Shown here: in pieces, positions 46,501-57,360 of the stretch
Numbering within the stretch: position 1 is the stretch's first letter
How the letters are laid out: each line of letters opens with the position of its first letter
DNA from: Sphagnum compactum
Taxonomy: Eukaryota; Bryophyta; Sphagnopsida; Sphagnales
Length of the DNA: 64,000 nucleotides
Direction: 5' to 3'
Assembly: GCA_965153455.1 (NCBI GenBank)
Contig: OZ234493.1
Span: 16,978,213 to 17,042,212, forward strand
Program-made: the position numbers and the translations under genes
Notes under the pieces: generated by a model
The model's database searches: none
What the model saw: only the letters and a program-made list of their open reading frames with translations
What the model was told of the DNA's origin: nothing

Positions 46501-46580
46501 ATCATGTCAGTTAGAGTGCAGATGCAAAACCTGAAGGACTTCGTTGTCTACTTGTTGCACTTGACATCCAGGATTGTCCA

Positions 46581-46720
46581 CCACTCAAGTATTTTCCGTG
46601 AGTTGATTGTTGTGTGCATGTTTGGTTGCAACATGAATTCCATGGACTTCCCACTCAAGTATTTTCAGTGAGTTGATTGTTGTGTGCATGTTTGGTTGCA
46701 ACATGAATTCCATGTACTTG
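46581..46720. repeat. 70-bp tandem duplication
   Basis: Two adjacent 70-bp copies (46581-46650 and 46651-46720), both starting CCACTCAAGTATTTTC, differ at only a few positions. The duplication looks recent. It lies just downstream of the last assigned exon of the phosphatase gene, probably in its 3' region. Confidence 0.85.
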
Positions 46721-49383
46721 AGGGGAATGATAGTTGCCAGGGTGAATCACAAGCTTGTTTCAGGTTGAATGAGGATAATGCTAATGACTTTTAAAAATTT
46801 GCTATGCTTCTTGACTGTGAGCCAATTTTCATGGTTGATACCTATATTTGTTTGACTCTGCTCAAATTTTCAACACAAATCAAGACAATTTATGTAAAAT
46901 TAGGACATTAATATGATTGAATCAGCTTTTCAAGAGGTCGAACATGTCATTTGAAGAGACTTAGGCTGTAGGTTTCATACTTATAATCTAACTATATACT
47001 TGGAATGGTGGAGACTGTATGTCAATGTAAGGTTAAAAGAATGCACTAGTGTTAGGGTAAATATGCCCACATCAAACACAGGCTGGTGATCAAGCACCTA
47101 CAATAGGTTATGGCTCCTTATGACCAAATGAACAACATATGAAATTTGTGTTCAGCTTTCTTCAAGGTTCCAACCAATGGTATCATAAATGTGTTTGGTG
47201 AGGGGTGTTTGTTTGGTAATGAATGTGACATATAACAAATGTCAAAAAAAAGTGTTCAGTTATCTAAAAAAGTTGTTTGGTAATGGGTTGGGAGATGTCA
47301 CATTTCAACGGGCAAGGTTGCATGCAAATCCAGGGTATCCCAATACATGGGACTTCAAGTGTTTGACAAAAGGTGCAATGTAGTGCAAATTTTTAAAATT
47401 TAGAGTTCGGTGAGGGTAGGGTTTGGTGATGGGCTCTTACTTGTCACAATCCAATCCACAAAAAAAATAGAAATTTGGAAAAATGTATATGCATGGGGGG
47501 TTTTAAATGATTGTTTAATATTATGATGTAAAGTAGATTCATAAATTTTGAGCTCATTCTGTGAGGACCATGTTTGCTGATGGGAGGCAATTTCTTACAT
47601 TAAAAGGATACAATAGCACTATAAATGCTTTAAAACCTTAATTATCTTTCAATGCACATATAGCCTTGTTGCCTTGGGATGTTAAAACTCAAAATTTATG
47701 CACAACTTAATGGTCTTACCATAAGAATCCTTACACTTTGCATTTCCCACCAAAATAGAAACATCACAATCTCAACTCTAGAATGCCAAGCTCATTCCAA
47801 TTGTTCATCAAGTCATTCATTTCCTTCACACACTCAAAGTGTGTCCAACTCATCAACAAGTGTGCTAGACAAGTTCCAAAATTTCCTAAAGATGTTAGTT
47901 TAAAGCCTAAATATGAAGAGGATAGAATAGATGTGAAAGGAGAAGGCCAATTTGATGATTGCATAATTTTAACAAAGTTTACAAAGAATAGTTTACCAAG
48001 TATGTGTATTATTATTGGATACAACAATTTGTAATTGTCCCACAAGTAGGAAAGAATGTAAAGAAAGTTATCATAGAATGTGCTGCAATTCATAGAAGCT
48101 TAAAAATCACCTACGACCTACACAACAACAATAGATGAGGATTTAGATTAGGAAGATTTTTCAGATTTTTTTATTTCATCTATTTATTAGAATGACAAAA
48201 TGGCATGATGTTTCTTTTTTTAATCTTTTTTTTTTTTCCTTCCCCTAGTATAATTATAGGAAGGACAAGGGCATACCTTTTGTGAGGCCTAGGTGAAAAC
48301 CCCCAACTTGCTTAAGGTTAAGACTAGGAGGACCAAGCTCATAAAATGTTCAATTTGCCTTGTAAGGGAATGAGCCACTTGTTGGATGAGCCAACTATGG
48401 ATAAGGAAAATGTCCCACCTCAACTTACATCACATTCAAAGCAAAAATTCAATAAGAGAAAATAAGATCCTTGTTGCAAATTGAAGACACACATGGACAA
48501 ATGTCTAATTAGAGGCCATGAATGTAATGGAAAGAGGGGTAACATCCATGATGGTGTCCAATAGACATTGGAGCATACCACTAACACCATTTTTTAATCA
48601 TTTGACTTGCAAGATTAAATCCAAGAAAATTATTGGTGCACCAAATGGCAACTATGGTTGCATGGATTTTAAATATGTAGAAATGTGGACTGTTTATATC
48701 ATTGCAATAATTGTTCAAGGTGAAGGCGACAAAATTCATTCATACCATTTCAAGGTGTTGTACTTGGAAATTCTTGGTTCATTGGTTTAAACATAGATAT
48801 CCAAAACTTATAATTCATATTATAAAGTGCTTCATAATTTGCAAAAAAAAAAAAGGTCTAAACACTTAATCATGCAAGTTATTTTACCATTTAACTTTCA
48901 AACACTCTACATTCACACAATCACATTATAAATCATGTTTTGAATTTTGATGAGATAAGAATTCAAGCAAATAAACAAGGTGCTTGTGTTTTAATTAAAC
49001 ATGGTTCATTGCAAGTATATAACACCATACTTAAGTTTAGGGAATGGTTGATGGTAAATTGTGTTATAATGCAAGTGGGGGGTTTTTTTAAGGTTTTACA
49101 TATTTAGGGATGAAGGAGTCAAAAATGGTTACATTGAAAACTACAAATTAGGATCATGCATGATGATGCAAACAAATGCATGGATGATGTTCTTTCTTCA
49201 AGAAATTCCTATCATTCCTTAAAAGGTCATTTAAAAATCTAATCACCACCTATTAATTCTAGATGGGCATGGTTAATGCATATAATTTTGGAAGTGATAT
49301 GATAAGTATATATGACAATAGTTTGGGTTGGACATGATCACAATACCTTTACACATTTCCCATGCCTTATAACCCTTAGTTGT
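46721..49383. other. Intergenic sequence with unassigned fragments
   Basis: No gene was recognised. Forward open stretches at 47780-48034 and 48518-48790 have no motif that I can assign; being broken and AT-rich, they may be transposon remnants. A long T-run lies at about 48222-48238. Confidence 0.35.
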
Positions 49384-50251
49384 TGTCGCAACCCTAGCCT
49401 TGGGCTCGCGACCAAGGCAAAGGCTTGCAAGGTTGCGGGCCAAGAGAGAAGCCCGGGAGTCACACCGCATGCTCTTGGGAGTGTACGAGAGTGTGAGGGA
49501 ATGAACCTTCACACTCCCAAGGGAGTTTCCACTTTGGGAGTTGGAGTCCCAGTGGACTTCTGAATTTTCATAGGGCGATTGAAAGAGTCAAAAATGGAAA
49601 GCTTTTGAAACGTAGATGTCTAAAATGGGCTCGCATGACCCATTTGGACAATTGAAACACAAGTTATGGCCAAAAGAAGGGTCGGGAATCAAATTGGCAA
49701 TTTGACTCTCAACCATTAAAAGTCGGGCATCGACCCGATTTCCTCGCGTACAAATGGCGTGTGACATACCGTTGGAAAGCCCTCGACAAGGGCTACAAAT
49801 TTTTTTGAGACCTCATCTCAATCGAAGGCTTACACGCAAAGTTATGGGGCCCCAAAGTTGCGAGAGTCCCAACTTTGGCAAATGGAAGCCCTGGGACAAA
49901 ATGCCATTTGAATGTGGGCCTCGTGGAGAAGCACAAAGTATACTATAAGGGGGAAGGTAGTGGCTGCCCCAAGTCCGGGCCGTGGTGAGTCTTGTGAGTC
50001 TGAGTTTGCTCGTGGCTCGTCCTAACACCAAAAGTGCTCTGACTATGCACTAATCACCTTGTGTTTGGTTTTGTGCAGATTTGTGTGAGTAGTTGATGCT
50101 TGTCACTCTTCTTAGTCCCATTCCAGAGCTCTAGCACGCCCCTTTACCCCCAAAGTGCTACGAGCCACGGAGCGTGCCCCGACTCCTTACTCTTCCTTGT
50201 TTTCAGTTTAGACTCACATTTGAGTCTATTAAAGAGCTTGGGGGTGTGTCA
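49384..50251 (+). mobile_element. Solo LTR of the gypsy family with perfect target duplication
   Basis: The 868-bp LTR runs from TGTCGCAACCC to GGTGTGTCA and is flanked on both sides by GTTGT, a perfect 5-bp target site duplication (49379-49383 and 50252-50256). It is in the same orientation as the full element at 27313. It keeps the block that is deleted in that element's 5' LTR. No internal element sequence remains. Confidence 0.95.
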
Positions 50252-50256
50252 GTTGT

Positions 50257-51429
50257 GGCTTGTTTCAAACCCTAGAAAATAACCTTTAGGGAATAAAAAT
50301 AACATTGTGACTAAAAAATAATTGTAGTGAATATAATAAGAATACATTCACAAGTTAGGTAAATAAGGTTTTAGGTCATCATTGTTCACACAAAACATCA
50401 AACCTAAGTTTAGTGTTACAAAAATCTAGCCACTTAATTTTAGGGCAATAGATGACAAGATAAAACCCAATGAAATACACACAACAATAACAAACATTTT
50501 AAATGAAAACAATTCAATTAGAATGAAACAACTAATGCCCATCAACAATGGGGGGAATATGGTGTTGCCATGGTGAACATAACATCTGCATTACAAATTA
50601 TAAAAACAAGGGATGATGTTAATGAACCTAATCATCAATGGCTCAACAACTAAGATATTATGTGGAGATGCTAAAGAGCCCTCTTATCATTGAAGAAATA
50701 AGGTTAGAAGAAAACATGTCCATGAATGGAAGAAAACCTATTTGGGTTTACTTAGCAATTGAAGTATGAAGTTCAAATTTCTACAAATGAATCCCCATAA
50801 TCTTTGCATCTTGTAAACTTGTTGTCGTTTCTACATCTTTTTGTTAAGAAAACAAGGGAGAAAAAATAGTTAATAGATTATAACTAATCATATGTTGTAA
50901 CCTCTAATGAATATTTGAATATTTTGCAACAAAAAGCTATGGACAAAAAAATAGTAAAGGAAATTCAAAAACACAAATGAAAAAAAAGAAAAGAGAAGAA
51001 GATTAGGTGAATGATTACTTCATTGACTATTGTTGAACAAATAATTCAAAGGTTGGTTGACAAACATGCAATTGTTAAGGACATGAAGATTCACAAGAAC
51101 AAAGGTTAAAGGAAAGGACTAAGTCTAACTTTCAAACAAAAAATAAGACAAGATTATGCGATTCAAAAACAATAACACAAAATTAAGAATAAAACATGAA
51201 ATGTGCAAAACAAACGTGAAAACAAATCTTTATTATCCTAACATATGCAAACATGAACATGAAAAGAACATGACAAGGTTATGGTGCAAGATCATGCTTA
51301 AAATTAATGTTGAACATATTGAAGAAAATGAAGGGTCCTATTTTTATTTATACCCCTTTGAGGACCTAGCTTAAGGAAGCTTCTAAGGAGGCTTTTATGT
51401 GTGCATTAAATAATAAATTTCTTGAGAAC
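50257..51429. other. AT-rich spacer
   Basis: No gene recognised. The open frame at 51156-51374 is Lys/Asn-rich and probably compositional. Confidence 0.4.
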
Positions 51430-51810
51430 TTTCCAAATTAAGAATCAATTATAGTTAACTAATACTTAATTGAAAGTTAATTAAAATTTAATTAAAAGTC
51501 AACTGGGAGTTAACTAGAATTAATTAGGATTTAATTAGGATTTAATTAAGAATTAATTAAGAGTTAACTAGGATTTAATTAAAAATTAATTATGATTTAA
51601 TTGAAATTTAACTAAAAGTTAATTTGGTTAATTAGGACTTAATTCAAAGTTGATTGGAAGTTAATTTGGACTTAATTATAACTTAATTAAAACTTAACTA
51701 AAGTGAGATAAAAATCAATTAGAAATGAATTATGAATTAAGTGGAAGTGAATTAAAACTTAATTGAAAGTTAATTAAAAATGAATTGAAATTAAACTAAA
51801 AATTAGGTGC
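51430..51810. repeat. Degenerate TTAATTA-rich array
   Basis: About 380 bp consist of variants of TTAATTAGGA and TTAATTAAAA at a spacing of about 10-13 bp, interspersed with AGTTAACT and AAGTTAATT. The pattern resembles the AACCAT array at 24-25.5 kb in style but has a different core. Confidence 0.65.
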
Positions 51811-52079
51811 ATGGATGAATATTCAAATGAATGAACTTTATGGCATTCAAAGCATTTGTGACAACAATAATAACTTTTGATTATTTTTGGTTTGTAATTA
51901 TAATTAGAGATGCATGCCATATTGTTATTCCATTGCCAAGAAGATTTTAAAGTTCACCCATTGGGTTACATTGAAAGGTGTGAAGTTTAGGATTACATGA
52001 AAAAAAAAAAAAAAAGTTAATGTAAGGGCAATAATGAAAACCAAATGTTGCTTAACGAGGTTGCAAATTTTATTTAGCA

Positions 52080-52700
52080 TATAATAACCAAAAGTAACAG
52101 GGGGAGGGAGATCTATGAAACCAAAGAAATATGTAAAAAGATTTAAACATCAAGGAAGGGGTAGGGCTTGAAAAAGAGAAGGTTTAAGATAGAGAATGTG
52201 AAAAATAATGAAAGAAAAAAAAGGTTTAAAAGAAAAGGCTTGAAAGAAAAAGAGGGTCTATGAAAAGATCCAACAATAAAAGGAGAAAAATTTGAAAAAA
52301 AGAAATTTTTCAACAAAGGGTGTAAGAAAAAAAAAGGTTTATGAAAGGGTTGAACACCAAGGAGGGTGGGGGGTGAGGGAAAGAAAAAGGGTCTTTGAAA
52401 GAAAGTTGACCATCATTAGAATCACATAACACACAAGTTTATGAAAAGATTGAACAACAAGGGGGGGGGGGGGGGATTGTGACAAAAAGTGACCACCATC
52501 ATTGGAATGGGTTTAATTAATGAACCTAAAATCAGACAAGGGCATGGGGTTTGTGTGAAAGAGATATCACTAATTTGAAAATCATAACTTATGAGAAGAT
52601 CGAACATCAATAAAAATTCAACACGTGTGGGTTTTTGAACAAATCAAATAACAAGAAGGGAGCTTGTACGAAAGAAATGGTTTATGAAAGGATTAAAATT
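52080..52700. repeat. Purine-rich degenerate repeat with a 15-G run
   Basis: The strand is strongly A/G-biased. A phrase close to TTTATGAAAAGATTGAACA(A/T)CAA recurs irregularly at about 52105, 52258, 52339, 52438, 52590 and 52680, each followed by G-rich sequence. A run of 15 G lies at 52461-52475. No coding frame was recognised. Confidence 0.65.
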
Positions 52701-52934
52701 CATTGTAGCCTCCAACAATCATTGTAAACACTTGCAACACATAGAAGGAAATGTTAGTGGAAATTTGCAAGTGAATAGTTTACAAACCCAAAAAGGTCAT
52801 GATCAAATAAATGAACATAAACAATGTTCATACCAATCAAAAACTTCATGGGCCATAATTTGCCAATAATAGTTGTGCAAAATGCTTTTCGTAAGTTTAT
52901 GTGGAATAAACATGAATGCCATTCATCTATTTTT

Positions 52935-53110
52935 ATTGTTTAAACAATAATCTTATGCACATTGTTTAAACACGAATGTCATATATTTATTCATATTGTT
53001 TAAACACATATGTTGTATGTTTATTCATGTTGTTTACACACAAAAGTCATACACATGACTTTCATGTTTAAATAATGCACAACATTTGTGTTTAAACAAT
53101 ACAAACTTAT
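52935..53110. repeat. Tandem of about 34 bp around TGTTTAAACA with inverted end copy
   Basis: ATTGTTTAAACAC-type units recur at about 52935, 52961, 52995 and 53029, with CAATGT/CATA..TTTATTCAT between them. A copy in the opposite sense (ACATTTGTGTTTAAACAAT) lies at about 53082-53100, so the block could fold back. TGTTTAAACA is itself a palindrome. Confidence 0.6.
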
Positions 53111-54700
53111 GAAATAACATATTTTGCATAGATTTGAAACGAACCTATGAAACTTGTAAATTTAAGTTATTTCATAAATTTTAGCATGTGACAAATTAAT
53201 AATAAAAATTCTGTGAAGTTTGTTCATTTATAGGTTTGTACATTTTACACACAAATATTATGTGTTGAAAACATGTTTGACACATGGATAAACGTGTTGA
53301 TAGATGAAGTACGAATTTACAAATGAATAATATCACACAAAATTTTGCATATTTCTAGAAATTTGTGTGTCAAATGTATTTTCAATGCATGATACTAGTG
53401 CATGAACATACGAATTATGAATGAATAAAATTTGCATGATTTCCATTATTAAGTCGTGAAATGTTAAATTTGTGATGTATGCAAAAATGATAAAATTAAA
53501 TAGCATAATGAACATAAACATCCAAAAACAATAATGATTGAAAAAGAATAGTTATCACCAATAAAAAATGTACCATAAAACAAAATAAACCAAAAGGGGA
53601 GGAAAAAATTGTTGTTGAATGGAAGGTAGGAACACATAGTAAAACCCATAATCTTAATTAAGGTGGTGCCACTTATTGTTTAAAATTTTAGATTTTTCCA
53701 AACTTTTTGCCCCCATCATTGACAATTAATGAACATATATTTTTTTCAAAAACCATGGCCATTGGTGTATAATGCACATTTAAAAAAAAAAACACGATGT
53801 ATAATTTTTTCAATTTTGATAAAAATGTTAGATCTTGTCCAATTGTCTAATACATTAAGTTCATGTGTAGTGTGTAAATTGTTTGTTAATTAAAGGGGCT
53901 TGTGTTTACTTTAAATTATTTTTAGTTGAAAGACATCCTTTACTTTGAGAATTGTATCTGTTTCTCAATTTTAACCAAATTCATTGATTTAAATAACTAC
54001 AAGTGTGCTTGAATTAACCAAATTCATTGATTTAAATATTACAATGTGCCCAAAGATGAAGAAAAAATGTATTTAAATTCTAAGACCAATTGAGCAATGA
54101 TCAACATGCCCTTTCTTTTGGAGACTTAAATATTTACCCACTAGCCCATCTACCCTACCTCCACTAAAGGCAAATTTATTTTTTTGAAAATGATTGATGT
54201 CTTTGTTGCAACATTAGGAAACAATAGATATTTGGTTTGGTCAATCATGAAAACTTCAAACAATACAACATATTTCTTGTCAATCTATTAAGAAAAGTTG
54301 TATTTATGTATACTGGTTCATAGCTATAAGAGATGTTCTATTCAATTGAAAGCTTTGAGAGGTGTTTTTATGAATTTATAACCTCCCAACTTCAATTCTT
54401 ATAAATTGTCTTGATGTATTCACTCATATAAGTGTGAAAATTGACAACCCAACAAAACATGTAATCAAAATGTTTTAAATGTGAGAAATAAGATGTGTAA
54501 TTGCACATTTCTCACATTTATAACATTTCACAACCATAATCAAAACTAGAAATCCAAATATATCTGGTGGTGATGGGAGAGATAGAGAGAGATTGGATTT
54601 GTGTCCACTTTGGAGCGAGACACATATAAACACTCCATAGAACTTCATGGGGCGAGGGTCAAAGCAGTGTCCTGTGTGATGTGGTTCTGCTGTAGGTTGG
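53111..54700. other. AT-rich spacer
   Basis: No gene recognised. Open frames here are Phe/Ile/Asn-rich and probably compositional. A direct repeat AACCAAATTCATTGATTTAAATA occurs at about 53974 and 54018. Confidence 0.4.
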
Positions 54701-55020
54701 AGTATTGTTGGTGAGAACCTTAGTTGAAATTGTAGTTTAGAAATCTATAGCTACAATTAGTCTGCTGGTAACTAATTAGTTCTATAGCGCTGAGGTGCCC
54801 GGTTCGAATCTAGGTTTTTTAGTACTAGGAACAAAAACTTAAATTATAAGTTATTCGGCGCAGAACTGCGCTGAGCACACCGCCTTGACCCCCGCGATGT
54901 TCGATGGCGGAGTACAACGTCCTGCCACATTGGATGCTCGAGCGGGAATGCATTTGGCTCCACTTCGCACGCTCGAAAAGGGGGTTTGAATTTGGCTTCA
55001 CTGCACATGCCCTTCTCGTG
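54701..55020. other. Spacer with tRNA-like B box and dispersed repeat
   Basis: GGTTCGAATCT at 54801-54811 matches the pol III B box / tRNA T-loop consensus, but no convincing tRNA acceptor stem or A box was found around it. The following part (54908-55015) is similar to about 27220-27310, left of the gypsy element. No gene was recognised. Confidence 0.4.
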
Positions 55021-55429
55021 TACAGGATTGTGAGGAGCCAGAGCAATTGCCAAGGTCTTTGAGAAGGAACGTTTTTACTATTGGTGCGGCAAGTGCGATC
55101 GCCGTTGCAGGATACGACTCTTTTCTAGAGCACAAAAGCACCAGCTCCCCGACACCGCATGGAAAGGACGAGGTTGAGTAGGAGGAGCCTGCTGCTGCGT
55201 ATCTGTGTGCACCCGCAACCGCACTCTACCCATTAACAACTTTTGCTGTACACCGCACTTCTTCCCAGCGGCCATCGGATAGAAACAAAGGCGGTCCTCA
55301 GAGATCAGCGCAGTTGTAAGTTTTCTTACGTTGTTCGATATCTTCCGAGGCAATCGAGAGATTGCACACAATCTATACAAGATGCGATACCTCAGCGCGG
55401 CTTCTATGTGATCTAAATGCATGATTCTG

Positions 55430-57360
55430 CAGGAAGTTTTTCTGCAGTTCCCGGAGGCCAGAGAGAGAAACTGTGGCGGGACTTCTTTTTGGATCCTTCG
55501 AAATTGTGGGATCACCGGTCAGAGGAGGTAACTGAACTTCGATCCGGTCAGACTTCACATTTCAATGGAGCCATAGCTCATGTTGGTGTCAATCTCTTTG
55601 CTCTCTCTCGGTTGCTATCCTGCCATGGTCTAAAAGCTGGCAGGCTTTTTTTCAGACCCTTTGCACGGGTGAGATCGTAGTAGTAGGCCGGAGAAGGTAG
55701 GTAAATGCTATATACTAGCACAAATTTCTCTGATGGAGAAGGTCCATGTGGCTTTCTCTCTTCTTATTATAGCGTTTATGCCTAGGATGTGGAGAGTACA
55801 TGGCTGATCAGCTTGATCTGGATTTCTGGTTGTAGGCAAGTGGAAGACCCTCATTTCATACATAAGAAGACACAGGAAGCACTTTGGCTCGAGGACTGGT
55901 GAAACCCTCCATGGTGGCAGCAGAGATGGCTGCAATGGCACCAGGCACAGAGCAATTGCACATTTTTGCATGGAATAAGAAGCTTACAAAACATGTGAAA
56001 AGGATGGGCAAACTGAGAAGGCAATGCAGCTTTTCCAACAAATGCAACAGAAAGGGAATTCTGACAAATTCACTTTTCTTCAGGTGATTAAAGCATGTGC
56101 TCATTTAGGAGCATTGCAGATGACAGCCATGTTCTTAAACAGATCATTCAAAGTGATTTGAGTCTGATGTCTTTTTGAGGAGTAGCTTGGTTGACATTTA
56201 TGCAAAATGTGGGAGCATTGAGGATGCTGGGAGAGTGTTCAACAAGATGCCATCTCGAGATGTGGTCACTTGGAATGCCATGATATTGGGATATGTGAAT
56301 GTGGGCAAGGGCAGAAGGCACTGAAACTGTTTCGACAAATGCAACAGGAAGATGTGTGACCAACCTCTGTTACTTTTGTGGGGGTGCTGAATGCATGTGC
56401 CAGTGTAGTTGTGCTTGAGGGGGCAGGTGTGCTCATGAGCATTTCAGTCAAAGCGGATGGGATGTCTTTATGGCGAATAACTTGGTTGACACGTATGCAA
56501 AAGTTGACATGATTGACATTCAGTTACCTTCTCTGACCTTTTGATCACGCGATGGCATCTTGTTGAACACTCAGCCAAATGATATCTTTATTTGTCTCCT
56601 GTCAGTGTGCAGTGATGCACGTTTGGTGCAGGAAGCCATGTGGTGCTATGCTTCAATGATCACTGTTTACATGATTTCTGCAAAATTGGAACAATACACC
56701 TGCATGGTTGATCTTATTGGCCATGCTGGCCATCTACAGGAGACAGAATATGATAAAGGAGATGCCCTGGAAACCACGTGTCTGCATGGAGGATGTTGTT
56801 TGGGGCTTGCAGAATTCATTGTAACATGGAGATGAGAGAATATGTTGCTAACCAAATTCTTGAATTGGAGCTTGAAAATGCTGTTGGTTATGTGCTGTTA
56901 TGAAATATCTATGCTGCTGCGGGCAACAGGCATCTTTGTGAGAATGTTGAACAGCAGAGAAAGGAAAGAGGTGTGAAGAAACAACTGGATGGCACCGGGG
57001 TTGAAGTGAACAACAAGGTACAGACATTTGTTGTATGCAATCAAAACTACCCTCAGATGATTGAAATTTGAGCAAAACTGAAAAGACTGTCAGTTCTCAT
57101 GCATGATGCAGGGCATGTGCCATATACAAAATTCATGCTGCATGATGTGGAAGAAGATGAAAATGTTCCTTTCCTTCACCAGAGTGAGAAATTGGTTATT
57201 GCATTCAGGCTCATCAACAGAGCTCCTGGTACTCCACTATAAAAAATGAAAAATCTGCAGGTTTGTGAAAATTGCCACACTTCCACAAAGTTTGTTTCAA
57301 AACAGTTGGGAGACCAATCATGGTGAGGGATGCCGATTGCTTTCATCACTTTTTAGCATG
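55430..57360 (+). pseudogene. DYW-type pentatricopeptide repeat (PPR) protein, degenerate
   Basis: The 5' exon reads KLWRDFFLDPSKLWDHRSEE. After an apparent intron (donor GAG|GTAACT at about 55528; acceptor near 55833) it continues VEDPHFIHKKTQEALWLEDW, an OSB-like block, and then a stop. PPR repeats follow over stops and frame changes: QTEKAMQLFQQMQQKG, DKFTFLQVIKACAHLGAL, MPSRDVVTWNAMILGY and TSVTFVGVLNACASVVVLEG. The C-terminus has the DYW-type end: MLHDVEEDE, SEKLVIAFRLINRAPGTPL and VCENCHTSTKFVS (about 57130-57300), stopping near 57345 before the terminal tripeptide. The zinc-ligand His of the usual HSE motif is Gln. Intact DYW proteins edit C to U in organelle RNAs. This copy cannot be translated as one protein. 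Confidence 0.85.

Noticed and set aside
54801-54811. Possible tRNA gene around GGTTCGAATCT
   Set aside because: The T-loop-like motif is present but no acceptor stem, D-arm or A box could be fitted; kept only as a note.
55078-55515. Reverse-strand open frame of 145 codons
   Set aside because: It lies antisense to the 5' exon of the PPR relic and shows no motif; treated as a shadow.
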